From Polaribacter atrinae (GTDB lineage: Bacteria > Bacteroidota > Bacteroidia > Flavobacteriales > Flavobacteriaceae), in assembly GCF_038023995.1 (NCBI RefSeq), contig NZ_CP150660.1, positions 184,501-248,500 of the forward strand: a DNA stretch of 64,000 bases. The letters run 5' to 3'. Below are positions 1 to 8,275 of this stretch, in pieces (positions within the stretch are counted from its first letter, which is position 1; every line of letters begins with the position of its first letter). The position numbers were made by a program, and so were the translations under genes. The notes beneath the pieces were generated by a model that saw nothing but the letters and a program-made list of their open reading frames with translations, did no database searches and was not told the origin of the DNA.

Positions 1-774
1 TACTTTTACCTTTTTATCATTTAAAGATTTATAAAATTGCAAACTATTTTCTACCGGTACTGTACTATCATTCGAAGCGTGTACTAAAAAAGTAGGAGGT
101 GTATTTATTGTAACTTGTAATTCATTAGAATATTGTTCAATTAATGCTTGTGTAGGTTTTTTACCTAATAATTGATTTCGAGATCCTATGTGTGTGTAAT
201 TATTCTTCATAGTAATTACAGGATAAATTAAAGCCATAAAATCTGGTCTTGCAGAGATAGAATCTAAAGGTTCTTCCTTAAAGTTATTTTTAGAATTATA
301 TTGAGTTCCTAATGTAGCAGCCAAATGTCCGCCAGCAGAAAAACCAATTACTCCAATTTTTGCAGGATTAATTCCAAATTTATCAGCGTTAAAACGAACC
401 CATCTAATAGCTCTTTGAGTATCTTGCAAAGGTGCTTTATGGGGTGTTTTTAAAGATTTAGAATTAGGCAATCTGTATTTTAGAACAAAAGCTGTAATTC
501 CTTTACTATTAAACCATTTGGCAATTTCAGTTCCTTCCCAGTCATAGGCTAATGTGGTATAACCTCCACCAGGACATATTAGAATGGCTTTGTCTGTTGC
601 ATTCCGTTTTGATGGAGCATAAATTTCTAATGTTGGTTTTTTAATTTTAGAGATTTTAAGAATATCACCCTGTTCTATAGATTGTTCTTCAAAGGTTTCT
701 ATGTTATTGGGTATGGTTGTCCAAAGTGGGATAACTTCACTTTGTGCTCGTAATTTATTAAAGGATATAGTCAT
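1..774 (-). CDS. alpha/beta hydrolase (acetylesterase-like), 3' end cut by window
   Basis: Partial gene, 258 codons readable from the ATG at 774; the C-terminus lies beyond base 1. The oxyanion-type motif PGGGY is at about residues 68-72, the nucleophile elbow GFSAGG at 144-149 (Ser146), and the acid motif ASND at 233-236; the catalytic His is not in the window. It is a close paralogue of the esterase at 4015-4959 and can be followed along almost its whole length. Unlike that protein it has no full signal peptide from this ATG, yet the in-frame codons just upstream read TKTFFL, which would complete one; no in-frame ATG exists before the upstream stop, so the start may be damaged or non-ATG. 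It follows the gene at 808-1554 in the same direction and may act on esterified carbohydrates. Confidence 0.85.
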   Translation of the reverse strand, partial: MTISFNKLRAQSEVIPLWTTIPNNIETFEEQSIEQGDILKISKIKKPTLEIYAPSKRNATDKAILICPGGGYTTLAYDWEGTEIAKWFNSKGITAFVLKYRLPNSKSLKTPHKAPLQDTQRAIRWVRFNADKFGINPAKIGVIGFSAGGHLAATLGTQYNSKNNFKEEPLDSISARPDFMALIYPVITMKNNYTHIGSRNQLLGKKPTQALIEQYSNELQVTINTPPTFLVHASNDSTVPVENSLQFYKSLNDKKVKV

Positions 775-807
775 TAAGAAAAATGTCTTGGTATCATAAA
801 TTTAATT

Positions 808-1554
808 TTAAAAATAAATATCTACCATTGTTCGCCAATAACATGCTTTATGCGCTTCTTCTTGCCATTGAAATAAGTGGTGTAGAATCCCTTTTTCTTG
901 TAAAATGTTAGATAATTTATAATTGCTTTCTAAAAAAGAATCATCTTTTCCGATGGCCAATATAATATCCATTTTACTCAATTGCTCAATTAAATTCGTG
1001 TCATCTAAATTTTTTAGATATTGATTAGGCATATTAAAATACACAAATTCATTATGAAATCCGCTTAACAAATCATTAAAGCAACCATTAGACTTTGTTA
1101 AATCATAACGACCACTCATACCTACAACTTTAGTAAACAAGATTGGATGGCGCATGGCTATATTTACAGCGTGATATGCACCTAAACTACAACCTGCAGA
1201 AGTAACATTTTTACTTGAGTTAATTGAGTTGGCAAGTGGTAATACTTCTTCAATAACATAATTTTCATACTGAATGTGTCTATAGATTCGATACCCTGGA
1301 TCTTTAAAACTATTATAAAAAGATTCTAAGTCTACACTATCTACACAAAATATTTGTAATTTTCCTTTTAAGATTTTTTGTTCTAAAGCAGCAATAATTT
1401 TCCAATTTTCATAATCGAAAAAGCGCCCCATTCTCGGAGGAAAAAATAACACTTTTGTGCCCGCATGTCCAAATACAAGAAGTTCCATTTCTTTTTCAAG
1501 ATTCGGACTATACCATTTATGATATTCTCTTTTCATGAAAAATAAATTTTCCAT
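808..1554 (-). CDS. putative esterase, alpha/beta hydrolase fold
   Basis: A 248-residue cytoplasmic-looking hydrolase with no signal peptide. The nucleophile elbow reads AGCSLGAYHA with Ser at about residue 123; the sequence IGKDDSF and a following EEAHKACYW near the C-terminus supply likely Asp and His. The layout resembles the esterase-D/feruloyl-esterase-like group of small bacterial esterases (COG4947-like, from memory). The ATG at 1554 is used; an alternative ATG six codons on (MKREYHKW) is possible. It lies 12 bp after the SGNH hydrolase gene and ahead of a third hydrolase, so the three are probably one transcript. Substrate unknown. Confidence 0.8.
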   Translation of the reverse strand: MENLFFMKREYHKWYSPNLEKEMELLVFGHAGTKVLFFPPRMGRFFDYENWKIIAALEQKILKGKLQIFCVDSVDLESFYNSFKDPGYRIYRHIQYENYVIEEVLPLANSINSSKNVTSAGCSLGAYHAVNIAMRHPILFTKVVGMSGRYDLTKSNGCFNDLLSGFHNEFVYFNMPNQYLKNLDDTNLIEQLSKMDIILAIGKDDSFLESNYKLSNILQEKGILHHLFQWQEEAHKACYWRTMVDIYF

Positions 1555-1566
1555 TAAGATACTCTT

Positions 1567-2187
1567 TTAATATATTTTTTGGAGTATTTTTTGAGGAAAA
1601 ATTTTAGGATTTTTCTGAAGTGTTTTTTCTAATAAACTGTAGCCCTTAGTATTAAAATGCAATCCGTCTTCTTCAAAGTACTTGCTATTTGGTTTTCCTT
1701 TTTTATCTAACAATGCATCGTAAATATTTATAAAATGAAAATTATCGTCTTTAGACATTAATTTTTGAATGTTTTTATTTGTATAATTGATGCTTTCTTG
1801 TAAATGATTACGTGCAATACTGGGTTTTATAGAAATACAAGTACAGTTTATATTACCGTATTTTGTTTTAATTTTAAGGAGTAAGTTTTCTAAAAACAAA
1901 AGAACTTCTTCCGGATGTCTACCTTCTCCTAAATCGTTATCTCCAGCATAAATAACAATAGCGTCTATGTGTTTTATGTTTTTAAAAATACGATCAAAAT
2001 ACCACGTACATGCGGCTAGTGTAGAACCTCCAAACCCTAAATTTATTGGGTAGTGTTCTTTAAAGGTGGTGGCTAAATTTTTCCATAAAGTTATTGTAGA
2101 ACTTCCGTAAAAAATCGTTTTTGGATCATATTCTAATTCTTGAATTTGATTTTCTAATCGTTCTAAATCTGGGTGAAACCAAAACAT
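1567..2187 (-). CDS. SGNH/GDSL-type hydrolase
   Basis: A 206-residue protein with the SGNH hydrolase blocks in order: FYGSSTI (nucleophile Ser about residue 30; the classical GDS is GSS here), NLGFGGSTL (block II Gly), YAGDNDLGEG (block III Asn) and DGLHFNTKGY (block V Asp and His). No signal peptide. The family covers esterases, acylhydrolases and lipases; members with a GSS block I are often annotated as GDSL-like lipases or acetylhydrolases. It is the first gene of a minus-strand group of three hydrolases. Fold call is firm, substrate is not. Confidence 0.85.
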   Translation of the reverse strand: MFWFHPDLERLENQIQELEYDPKTIFYGSSTITLWKNLATTFKEHYPINLGFGGSTLAACTWYFDRIFKNIKHIDAIVIYAGDNDLGEGRHPEEVLLFLENLLLKIKTKYGNINCTCISIKPSIARNHLQESINYTNKNIQKLMSKDDNFHFINIYDALLDKKGKPNSKYFEEDGLHFNTKGYSLLEKTLQKNPKIFPQKILQKIY

Positions 2188-2559
2188 GAATGAATATTTT
2201 TTTTAGGGTTAAAGTCTAAATATAAAATTTATAAATTAAATAACGATAAGATAGCTAGTAATTTAAGTGATTCTAAGTTGTTTTTAAGGGATATTCTTAG
2301 TAAAATAGGTAAAGTACTACTGTTGTTTACTATTTTTTCGTCTCCAAGTGTCTATTAATAATTTCTTGTTTTGGGGTATAAAAAGGTTATTAAAATATTT
2401 TTATGTTTTTTCTTTTCTGTTAAATCATAGGCATATAGATGGTTACAAATAGCTTGGTAGTTAATATTTATTTACGCTCTATTTAAAGTAAGTTTATGTT
2501 TTTTTATCGTCTACATAAAGGATAAATTTGCACAAATATATAAATAGAATTAAAAAATA
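2188..2559. other. 372-bp divergent intergenic region
   Basis: Gap between the minus-strand hydrolase genes and the plus-strand phosphoesterase gene. It is AT-rich, has no open frame worth calling and no strong hairpin. The only signal I can support is a -7-like TAAATTTG at 2523-2530 on the plus strand, listed separately. Confidence 0.6.
2523..2530 (+). promoter_or_regulatory. candidate Bacteroidota -7 box (TAAATTTG)
   Basis: Matches TAnnTTTG and lies 29 bp before the phosphoesterase ATG at 2560. No TTG -33 element is seen at the expected distance, so the assignment rests on the -7 box and position. Confidence 0.45.
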
Positions 2560-3345
2560 ATGAAGTATTTAAGAATAGCAATACTAAGTCTCGTGGTGTT
2601 TTTCACATCTTGTGACCACCCTTTTGAATTTAGTGTTTATGAAGCCAATGTAAAATCTAGCCAAAAAAACACGACTGAAATAAATTTAAAATTATTAGAA
2701 AATGTAACCGTAAATTCTAATGAATTTAAGTTTGCGTTTATTTCAGATGTACATTATTTCTATGATGAACTTGCTACTGTAATTGATGATATAAATAAAA
2801 GAGATGATATTTTATTTGTCATTTTTGGAGGTGATATTGCAGATCAAGCCTTATTAAGAGAGTATGAGATTTTTCATGATATCATGGCAAAATTAAAGAA
2901 ACCTTATGTAACGGTTATTGGTAACCATGATTATAATAATAATGGAGGTATCATTTATAAAAATATGTTTGGGGATTATAATTATTCTTTTGAATTTAAT
3001 AATAACAAATTTGTTCTTTTTGATGATACTGTTTGGGAAAGTGAAAAGGAGTTAGATTTTGATTGGTTGTCATCAGAATTAAAAGAGAATACCAATTTTA
3101 ATCAAGTATTTGTTATTGCTCATATTCCTTATTATGGAGATCAATTTAATGATGAATTAGCAGAGAAGTATAAATCTATAATGATAGAAAATAATGTGCC
3201 ATTATCTTTACATGGGCATACACATAGTTTCAATTATGAAGAAGGAGATGTAAGTTATTTAACTGCACCAGCTGTTAAGGAGAAAGCTTACAATATAGTT
3301 ACGGTTAAGGAAAAAGATTTTAGTGTAGAATTGATAGAATTATAA
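2560..3345 (+). CDS. calcineurin-like metallophosphoesterase, lipoprotein
   Basis: 261 residues. The N-terminus is a lipoprotein signal (hydrophobic stretch then FTSC, Cys18). All metallophosphoesterase blocks are present: SDVHY (Asp63, His65), GGDIAD (Asp92), GNHDYN (Asn122, His123), AHIPYYGD and LHGHTHSF. These residues bind a dinuclear metal centre, so the enzyme should be an active phosphomonoesterase or phosphodiesterase on the periplasmic or surface side of a membrane. The substrate cannot be read from sequence. The next gene begins 5 bp downstream, so they are probably co-transcribed. Confidence 0.88.
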   Translation: MKYLRIAILSLVVFFTSCDHPFEFSVYEANVKSSQKNTTEINLKLLENVTVNSNEFKFAFISDVHYFYDELATVIDDINKRDDILFVIFGGDIADQALLREYEIFHDIMAKLKKPYVTVIGNHDYNNNGGIIYKNMFGDYNYSFEFNNNKFVLFDDTVWESEKELDFDWLSSELKENTNFNQVFVIAHIPYYGDQFNDELAEKYKSIMIENNVPLSLHGHTHSFNYEEGDVSYLTAPAVKEKAYNIVTVKEKDFSVELIEL

Positions 3346-3350
3346 AAAAG

Positions 3351-3947
3351 ATGAAAATTAAAAACATATTAATACTACCAATAATGTTGTTATTATTTAA
3401 TAATATTATTGCTCAAGAAGGTCCCATTATTAAAGAAAAATCTTGGTACGTACCAGACTATGTAAAAACACAATTTGCAGGAAATATAGGTCTTTTCTCT
3501 GTTGGTGCAGGTTATCAGTTGTTTGATAAAGTTTTATATTCTGAGTTGTTATATGGTTTTGTGCCAAAATCGGCCTCTAAAGCAGAGAATATACATTTAA
3601 TAACTATAAAGAATACGTTTCCTATTTATAGGAAAAAAATTGGAGAAAACTTAACCATTACCCCAATCGCAGGTGTTGCAACAACTTTAGATATTGGTAC
3701 TACAACTTTTACAACGCTTCCTAGTTTATATCCCGATGGATATTATGTTCCTACTGCATTTCACTTTACGTTTTTTGGAGGAGTTATGGTTCATAAGGAT
3801 TTTAAGAAATCAAAAACTTTTAAAGGTGTAGATTTTTATGCCGAATTAGGTACAGTAGAAACTTACCTTTGGTATGCAATAGCAACTAAAGAGGTTAATT
3901 TAATTGATGTTTTTAGTACATCTATTGGAGTAAACTTTTACTTTTAA
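3351..3947 (+). CDS. secreted/outer-membrane hypothetical protein
   Basis: 198 residues with a clear signal peptide ending around IIAQEG. The mature part alternates short hydrophobic and polar stretches with many Tyr, Phe and Gly and ends in VGVNFYF-like residues (SIGVNFYF), as outer-membrane beta-barrels do. I do not recognise a named family. It sits 5 bp after the metallophosphoesterase and is followed by a strong terminator, so the two form a short operon. Confidence 0.7.
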   Translation: MKIKNILILPIMLLLFNNIIAQEGPIIKEKSWYVPDYVKTQFAGNIGLFSVGAGYQLFDKVLYSELLYGFVPKSASKAENIHLITIKNTFPIYRKKIGENLTITPIAGVATTLDIGTTTFTTLPSLYPDGYYVPTAFHFTFFGGVMVHKDFKKSKTFKGVDFYAELGTVETYLWYAIATKEVNLIDVFSTSIGVNFYF

Positions 3948-3974
3948 TTGACGAAGTAGAACAGACATAAAGTA

Positions 3975-4009
3975 AAAAAGCCCAAATTCATTATGAATTT
4001 GGGCTTTTT
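3975..4009. terminator. bidirectional terminator between convergent genes
   Basis: Perfect 16-bp stem (arms 3975-3990 and 3994-4009, loop TTA) with an A run on one side and a T run on the other, lying between the convergent gene ends at 3947 and 4015. It can stop transcripts from both directions, including the long arg operon. Confidence 0.9.
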
Positions 4010-4014
4010 GTTCT

Positions 4015-4959
4015 CTATTTTTTAGGTTGTTTTTCAGCTGTTTTATCCAAAGATAAATTGTCTAACCAATCATATAGTAGATTTGGCCATTTTTGTAAAT
4101 ACCCTTTATTAAGGGCTAAAGAATAACCATGTTTTCCATACGGATAAAGATGCATTTCTACATTAATACTGTTATCTTTAAGAGCTTTGTAAAAGTTTAA
4201 ACTGTTTTCTATAGGTACAGCAGAATCATCGGCAGAATGCACTAAAAATGTAGGAGGAGTATTTTGGGTTACATGTAGTTCATTAGAATATGTATCCTTT
4301 AATAGAATAGTAGGGTTTTTGCCTAATAATTTATTTCTAGATCCCTTATGCGTGTAATTATCTTGCATGGTAATTACAGGATAAATTAAAGCCATAAAAT
4401 TTGGTCTTGCAGAAATGGTGTCTACAGCTTGTTCTTTAAAATTATTAGGTGTATTATACTGAGTGCCTAAAGTAGCTGCTAAATGTCCGCCTGCAGAAAA
4501 ACCAATTATACCAATTTTATTAGGACTAATATTCCATTTTTCAGCATTTAATCGTACCCATCTTATTGCTCTTTGTGCATCTTGTAAAGGCGCATTGTGT
4601 TGTGTTATTTGCAATTCTGGATTTGGTAATCTGTATTTTAATATAAATGCTGTTATCCCTTTACTATTAAACCATTTGGCAATATCAGACCCTTCCCAAT
4701 CATATGCTAAAGAACTATAACCACCTCCAGGAAAAATAATGACAGATTTGTCTCGCCTGTTTTTTTTTGATGGTAGGTATATTTCTAAAGTAGGTGTTTT
4801 TACTAAAGATATTTTTTTGATAGGGTCTAAGGTAATCACCTCTTGTTCTTCGGTCGTTTTACTATTGGGAACAACATCCCAAATTTCTACAATTTCACTT
4901 TGTGAAAAAGAATTATAGACAGCAAATAGGACTAAAAAAAATAAGAGGTGCTTTTTCAT
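4015..4959 (-). CDS. secreted alpha/beta hydrolase with an argH-like C-terminal tail
   Basis: 314 residues with a signal peptide (ends about NSFSQSE). Motifs: FPGGGYSS (oxyanion region), IGFSAGGHLAAT (nucleophile Ser), SADDSAVP (Asp), YGKHGYS (His): a complete triad of the acetyl-xylan/acetylesterase-like family. It is a paralogue of the cut gene at 1-774. The gene starts 6 bp after argH and is the last of the arg operon. The final 14 codons (4018-4059) match the last codons of argH (4969-5010) at 36 of 42 bases, including 19 identical in a row, and the protein tails NLSLDKTAEKQPKK and NLSLDKIAEKYPKQ align. The tail looks acquired from argH. Substrate unknown. Confidence 0.87.
   Translation of the reverse strand: MKKHLLFFLVLFAVYNSFSQSEIVEIWDVVPNSKTTEEQEVITLDPIKKISLVKTPTLEIYLPSKKNRRDKSVIIFPGGGYSSLAYDWEGSDIAKWFNSKGITAFILKYRLPNPELQITQHNAPLQDAQRAIRWVRLNAEKWNISPNKIGIIGFSAGGHLAATLGTQYNTPNNFKEQAVDTISARPNFMALIYPVITMQDNYTHKGSRNKLLGKNPTILLKDTYSNELHVTQNTPPTFLVHSADDSAVPIENSLNFYKALKDNSINVEMHLYPYGKHGYSLALNKGYLQKWPNLLYDWLDNLSLDKTAEKQPKK
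4018..4059 (-). repeat. direct repeat copy 1 (argH-tail duplicate)
   Basis: 42 bp at the 3' end of the esterase gene, in the same reading frame as its partner at 4969-5010. I count 36 of 42 matches with a 19-bp identical core. The spacing of 951 bp equals one esterase gene unit. Confidence 0.8.
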
Positions 4960-4965
4960 TTATAG

Positions 4966-6243
4966 TTATTGTTTAGGATATTTTTCGGCAATTTTATCCA
5001 AAGATAAATTATGAATACTTCCAACATGAGAATGTTGCTTTCCTAAATCTGGCTTGTAAGTACCTTCTTGTACTTGTCCTCCAATTTTTTGATAAGCTTC
5101 TCTAAAAGACATGCCTTCTACCACTAAATTATTAATACTATCAACCGTAAATAAGTATTGATATTTTTCATCATTTAAATCGATATCTTTAACAATTACT
5201 TGCTGAATAGAGTAGTTAAAGATGTCTAAAATATCTTTTACGTCTTCAAAAGCATTGATGATATTTTCTTTTAATAATTGAAAATCTCTGTGATAACCCG
5301 TTGGTAAATTATTGGTGATCATTACCATTTCTGTGTGTAAAGCCTGTATTTTATTACATTTTCCACGAATTAATTCAAAAACATCTGGGTTTTTCTTGTG
5401 TGGCATAATGCTACTTCCTGTTGTTAATTCATCAGGAAAAGTAATAAAATTAAAATTTTGACTCATATACAAACAAACATCCATTGCAAAGCGAGACATA
5501 GTGTTACATAAACCACCTAAAGCAGAAGCTATAGAACGTTCGCTTTTTCCTCTACCTAATTGTGCAGCAACTACATTGTATTTTAAGGTTGCAAATTTTA
5601 ATTCTTTAGTTGTTAATTCTCTGTCTATAGGGAATGAACTTCCGTAACCTGCAGCAGAACCTAAAGGATTTTGATCTACAACTTTAGAAACAGCATTTAA
5701 CATATATACATCGTCAATTAACAATTCTGCGTATGCAGAAAACCACAACCCAAAAGATGATGGCATTGCCACTTGTAAATGCGTATAACCTGGTAAAAGG
5801 CTTTGTTTATGCGTTTCTGCTAAACCTAAAAGTGTATCAAAAAGTGTTTTTGTTTTATCATTTATAACTGATAAATTTTCTTTGTAATATAATTGAAGTG
5901 CTACTAAAACCTGATCGTTTCTAGAGCGAGCAGTATGAATTTTCTTACCAACTTCACCTAATTTGTTTGTTAATTCCCATTCAATTTTAGAATGTACATC
6001 TTCAAATGATGCTTCAATAACAAAAGTTCCGTTTTCAATATCAGCCGCTAATTCGTTTAATCCTCTTTTTAAGTCTTTTAATTCATCAGCACTGATAATA
6101 CCAATAGACTCTAACATTATGGCGTGAGCTAAAGAAGCCTGAACATCATATTTTGCAATATGCATATCAATCTCTCTATCATTACCTACTGTAAACTTTT
6201 CTATTTGTTGATCTATTGAAAATCCTTTATCCCACAACTTCAT
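4966..6243 (-). CDS. argH: argininosuccinate lyase
   Basis: 425 residues. It performs the last step of arginine synthesis, splitting argininosuccinate into arginine and fumarate. The fumarase/aspartase superfamily signature GSSIMPHKKNP is at about residues 276-286 with the catalytic Ser loop; HTARSRND near 103-110 and the TH of GYTHLQ near 154-155 are the other conserved blocks. Length is slightly short of the 450-460 of enterobacterial ArgH, as usual in Bacteroidota. It lies downstream of argE, separated by a palindromic repeat, and upstream of an esterase that carries a copy of its C-terminal codons. Confidence 0.97.
   Translation of the reverse strand: MKLWDKGFSIDQQIEKFTVGNDREIDMHIAKYDVQASLAHAIMLESIGIISADELKDLKRGLNELAADIENGTFVIEASFEDVHSKIEWELTNKLGEVGKKIHTARSRNDQVLVALQLYYKENLSVINDKTKTLFDTLLGLAETHKQSLLPGYTHLQVAMPSSFGLWFSAYAELLIDDVYMLNAVSKVVDQNPLGSAAGYGSSFPIDRELTTKELKFATLKYNVVAAQLGRGKSERSIASALGGLCNTMSRFAMDVCLYMSQNFNFITFPDELTTGSSIMPHKKNPDVFELIRGKCNKIQALHTEMVMITNNLPTGYHRDFQLLKENIINAFEDVKDILDIFNYSIQQVIVKDIDLNDEKYQYLFTVDSINNLVVEGMSFREAYQKIGGQVQEGTYKPDLGKQHSHVGSIHNLSLDKIAEKYPKQ
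4969..5010 (-). repeat. direct repeat copy 2 (argH tail, presumed original)
   Basis: Last 14 sense codons of argH, repeated 951 bp away at the end of the esterase gene. I take this as the original because the stretch before it (GSIHNL) matches the GSIGNL-type ending I know from other Bacteroidota ArgH proteins. Confidence 0.75.
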
Positions 6244-6260
6244 AATTTCTATATTTTGTT

Positions 6261-6330
6261 GTCATTGCGAGGTACGAAGCAATCTCTTTATTAATTGAGA
6301 GATAACTTCGTCATACTTTCTCGTTATGAC
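6261..6330. repeat. imperfect palindromic repeat, GTCATTGCGAGG family
   Basis: Begins GTCATTGCGAGG and ends in a near reverse complement (CTCGTTATGAC), giving a long imperfect hairpin that fills the argE-argH gap. A second member is at 8208-8274. This sequence family is a common REP-like dispersed repeat in many bacterial genomes. Confidence 0.8.
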
Positions 6331-6348
6331 GTTTTGTTATATTACTTT

Positions 6349-7416
6349 TTATACTATTACATGATTCAACAATTCTACATATATTTTAATTCCTTCTTCA
6401 ATTTCAGACAAATATATAAATTCGTTAGCAGAATGAGAACGTGTGCTATCTCCAGGGCCTAATTTTAAAGATTGGCAAGTTAAACAAGCTTGGTCTGATA
6501 GTGTTGGAGAACCATAAGTTTCTCTTCCCATAGCAATACCTGCTTTTACTAAATCGTGCTCTGTAGAAATAGAAGAGGAGTTTAAGCGTAAACCTCTTGG
6601 AGTAATTTTTGTACAAGGAGATTTTTCTTGTAAAATAGTTGCAATTTCTTGATTAGAATATGCGTCATTTACACGAACATCCACAACTAAATCTACATGC
6701 GCAGGCACAACATTGTGTTGTGAACCAGCAGAAATTTGAGTAACTGTCATTTTTACATCACCTAAAGCAACAGAAGGTTTGTCGAATTTAAAATCTTTAA
6801 ACCACTGTAAAACTTCAATAGTATTGTAAATAGAGTTGTTGTTATTTGGGTGTGCAGCATGACTTGGAGTTCCTTCTACAACGGCATCAAAAACTACCAA
6901 CCCTTTTTCTGCAACCGCTAAATTCATTAGAGTAGGTTCGCCAACAATTGCTACATCAATATGCGGAATAATTGCTAACATACTATTCAACCCATCTGGT
7001 CCACTGTTTTCTTCTTCTGCAGAAGCTACAATAACCAAGTTGTATTTTAAGTTTTCTTGTGCGTAAAAATTAGTAAAAGTTGCTATCAATGAAACCAAGC
7101 ATCCACCGGCATCATTAGAACCTAAACCGTATAATTTACCATCTTCTACAATCGCTTTTAAAGGATCTTTTGTATACGCAGAGTTTGGATGAACCGTATC
7201 ATGATGAGAGTTTAGCAATAAAGTAGGTTTGCTTTCATCAAAATGTTTGTTGGTTGCCCAAATATTATTTTTTGTTCTTTTAAACGGAATTTCATTTTCT
7301 ATAAACCATCCTTCTATAAGTTTGGCTGTATTGTGCTCTTCTGTAGAAAAAGATTGAGTTTCAATCAGATTTTTTAAGAGAGAAATTGCGTTTTCTGTTA
7401 ATTTTTCGATCATCAT
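6349..7416 (-). CDS. argE: M20 family N-acyl-ornithine/citrulline deacylase
   Basis: 355 residues of the M20 zinc peptidase family. Metal and catalytic motifs: LLNSHHDTV (His, Asp), GSNDAGG (bridging Asp), ASAEEENSGPDG (Glu pair), VGEPT and a late His in DSTRSHSANEF. In pathways where carbamoylation happens on the acylated intermediate, this enzyme removes the acyl group from N-acylcitrulline rather than from acetylornithine; the neighbour at 8276-9214 points to that route. It starts one base after the argB stop, so translation is probably coupled. Start may be either of two consecutive ATGs. Confidence 0.92.
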   Translation of the reverse strand: MMIEKLTENAISLLKNLIETQSFSTEEHNTAKLIEGWFIENEIPFKRTKNNIWATNKHFDESKPTLLLNSHHDTVHPNSAYTKDPLKAIVEDGKLYGLGSNDAGGCLVSLIATFTNFYAQENLKYNLVIVASAEEENSGPDGLNSMLAIIPHIDVAIVGEPTLMNLAVAEKGLVVFDAVVEGTPSHAAHPNNNNSIYNTIEVLQWFKDFKFDKPSVALGDVKMTVTQISAGSQHNVVPAHVDLVVDVRVNDAYSNQEIATILQEKSPCTKITPRGLRLNSSSISTEHDLVKAGIAMGRETYGSPTLSDQACLTCQSLKLGPGDSTRSHSANEFIYLSEIEEGIKIYVELLNHVIV

Positions 7417-7417
7417 T

Positions 7418-8194
7418 TTATAAGGTAATGGTTGTAAAATTATCGTTTTCTTTTGTCAACATAGAAGTATTCCCGATGTTTACTCTTGCTACTCCGTTGT
7501 TTAAAGCATCGAAGCAATTGTCTATTTTAGGAATCATTCCGTCAGTAATAATTTTATCAGCTAACAATTCTTTATATGTTTTAGAATTGATCACTTTTAC
7601 TACTGAATTTTTATCATTAAAATCTTTTAAAACACCATTCAATTCAAAACAATAATAAATGGATGTTTCGTAGATCTTACTCATTCCAACTGCAATTGTA
7701 CTTGCAATTGTATCTGCATTTGTATTTAGTAACTGACCGTTACCATCGTGCGTAATAGCGCAAAATACTGGTGTAAATTTTGCTTTTATTAATTTATCAA
7801 TAGAATTAGAAGCTACTTTTTTTACATCACCCACAAAACCAAAATCTACTTCTTTTACAGGTCGTTTTTCTGATTGTATGCTGTTAATATCTGCACCTGT
7901 TAAACCAATAGCATCTATTTGTAAAGCCTGTAATTTAGCAACTATATTCTTGTTTACCAAACCACCATAAACCATGGTAATTACTTCTAAAGTTTCTGCA
8001 TCAGTAATACGTCTACCATTTACCATTTTAGATTCGATACCTAATTTAGAAGCAATATGAGTAGCGCGTTTTCCGCCTCCGTGAACTAAAATTTTATTCC
8101 CTTCTAAATTAGAAAATAATTTTAGAAAAGCATGTAAAGAAGTTTCATCTTCTATAATGTTTCCTCCAATTTTTATGATTGATAGTTTTTCCAT
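7418..8194 (-). CDS. argB: acetylglutamate (N-acylglutamate) kinase
   Basis: 258 residues from the ATG at 8194. Amino-acid kinase fold: KIGGNII at the N-terminus (phosphate loop), HGGGKRAT (substrate Gly loop), NADT and a late DGMIPK motif, as in ArgB. It phosphorylates N-acylglutamate. A longer frame from an ATG at 8212 adds MTETQK, but those codons lie inside the palindromic repeat GTCATTGCGAGG, so the internal start is preferred. It sits between the carbamoyltransferase and argE. Confidence 0.93.
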   Translation of the reverse strand: MEKLSIIKIGGNIIEDETSLHAFLKLFSNLEGNKILVHGGGKRATHIASKLGIESKMVNGRRITDAETLEVITMVYGGLVNKNIVAKLQALQIDAIGLTGADINSIQSEKRPVKEVDFGFVGDVKKVASNSIDKLIKAKFTPVFCAITHDGNGQLLNTNADTIASTIAVGMSKIYETSIYYCFELNGVLKDFNDKNSVVKVINSKTYKELLADKIITDGMIPKIDNCFDALNNGVARVNIGNTSMLTKENDNFTTITL

Positions 8195-8207
8195 TTTTTG
8201 TGTTTCT

Positions 8208-8274
8208 GTCATTGCGAGGAAGAATGATGAAGTAATCTCTTAAATAGGTAGATTGCTTATTACCTCGCAATGAC
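8208..8274. repeat. palindromic repeat, GTCATTGCGAGG family, second copy
   Basis: GTCATTGCGAGGA at one end and TACCTCGCAATGAC at the other form a hairpin occupying the whole gap between the carbamoyltransferase stop and argB. Its edge supplies a spurious upstream ATG for argB. Related to the repeat at 6261-6330. Confidence 0.85.
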
Positions 8275-8275
8275 G

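Noticed and set aside
6261..8274. Insertion sequence ends around argB-argE
   Set aside because: The two GTCATTGCGAGG palindromes flank normal arg genes and no transposase is present; they are dispersed intergenic repeats.
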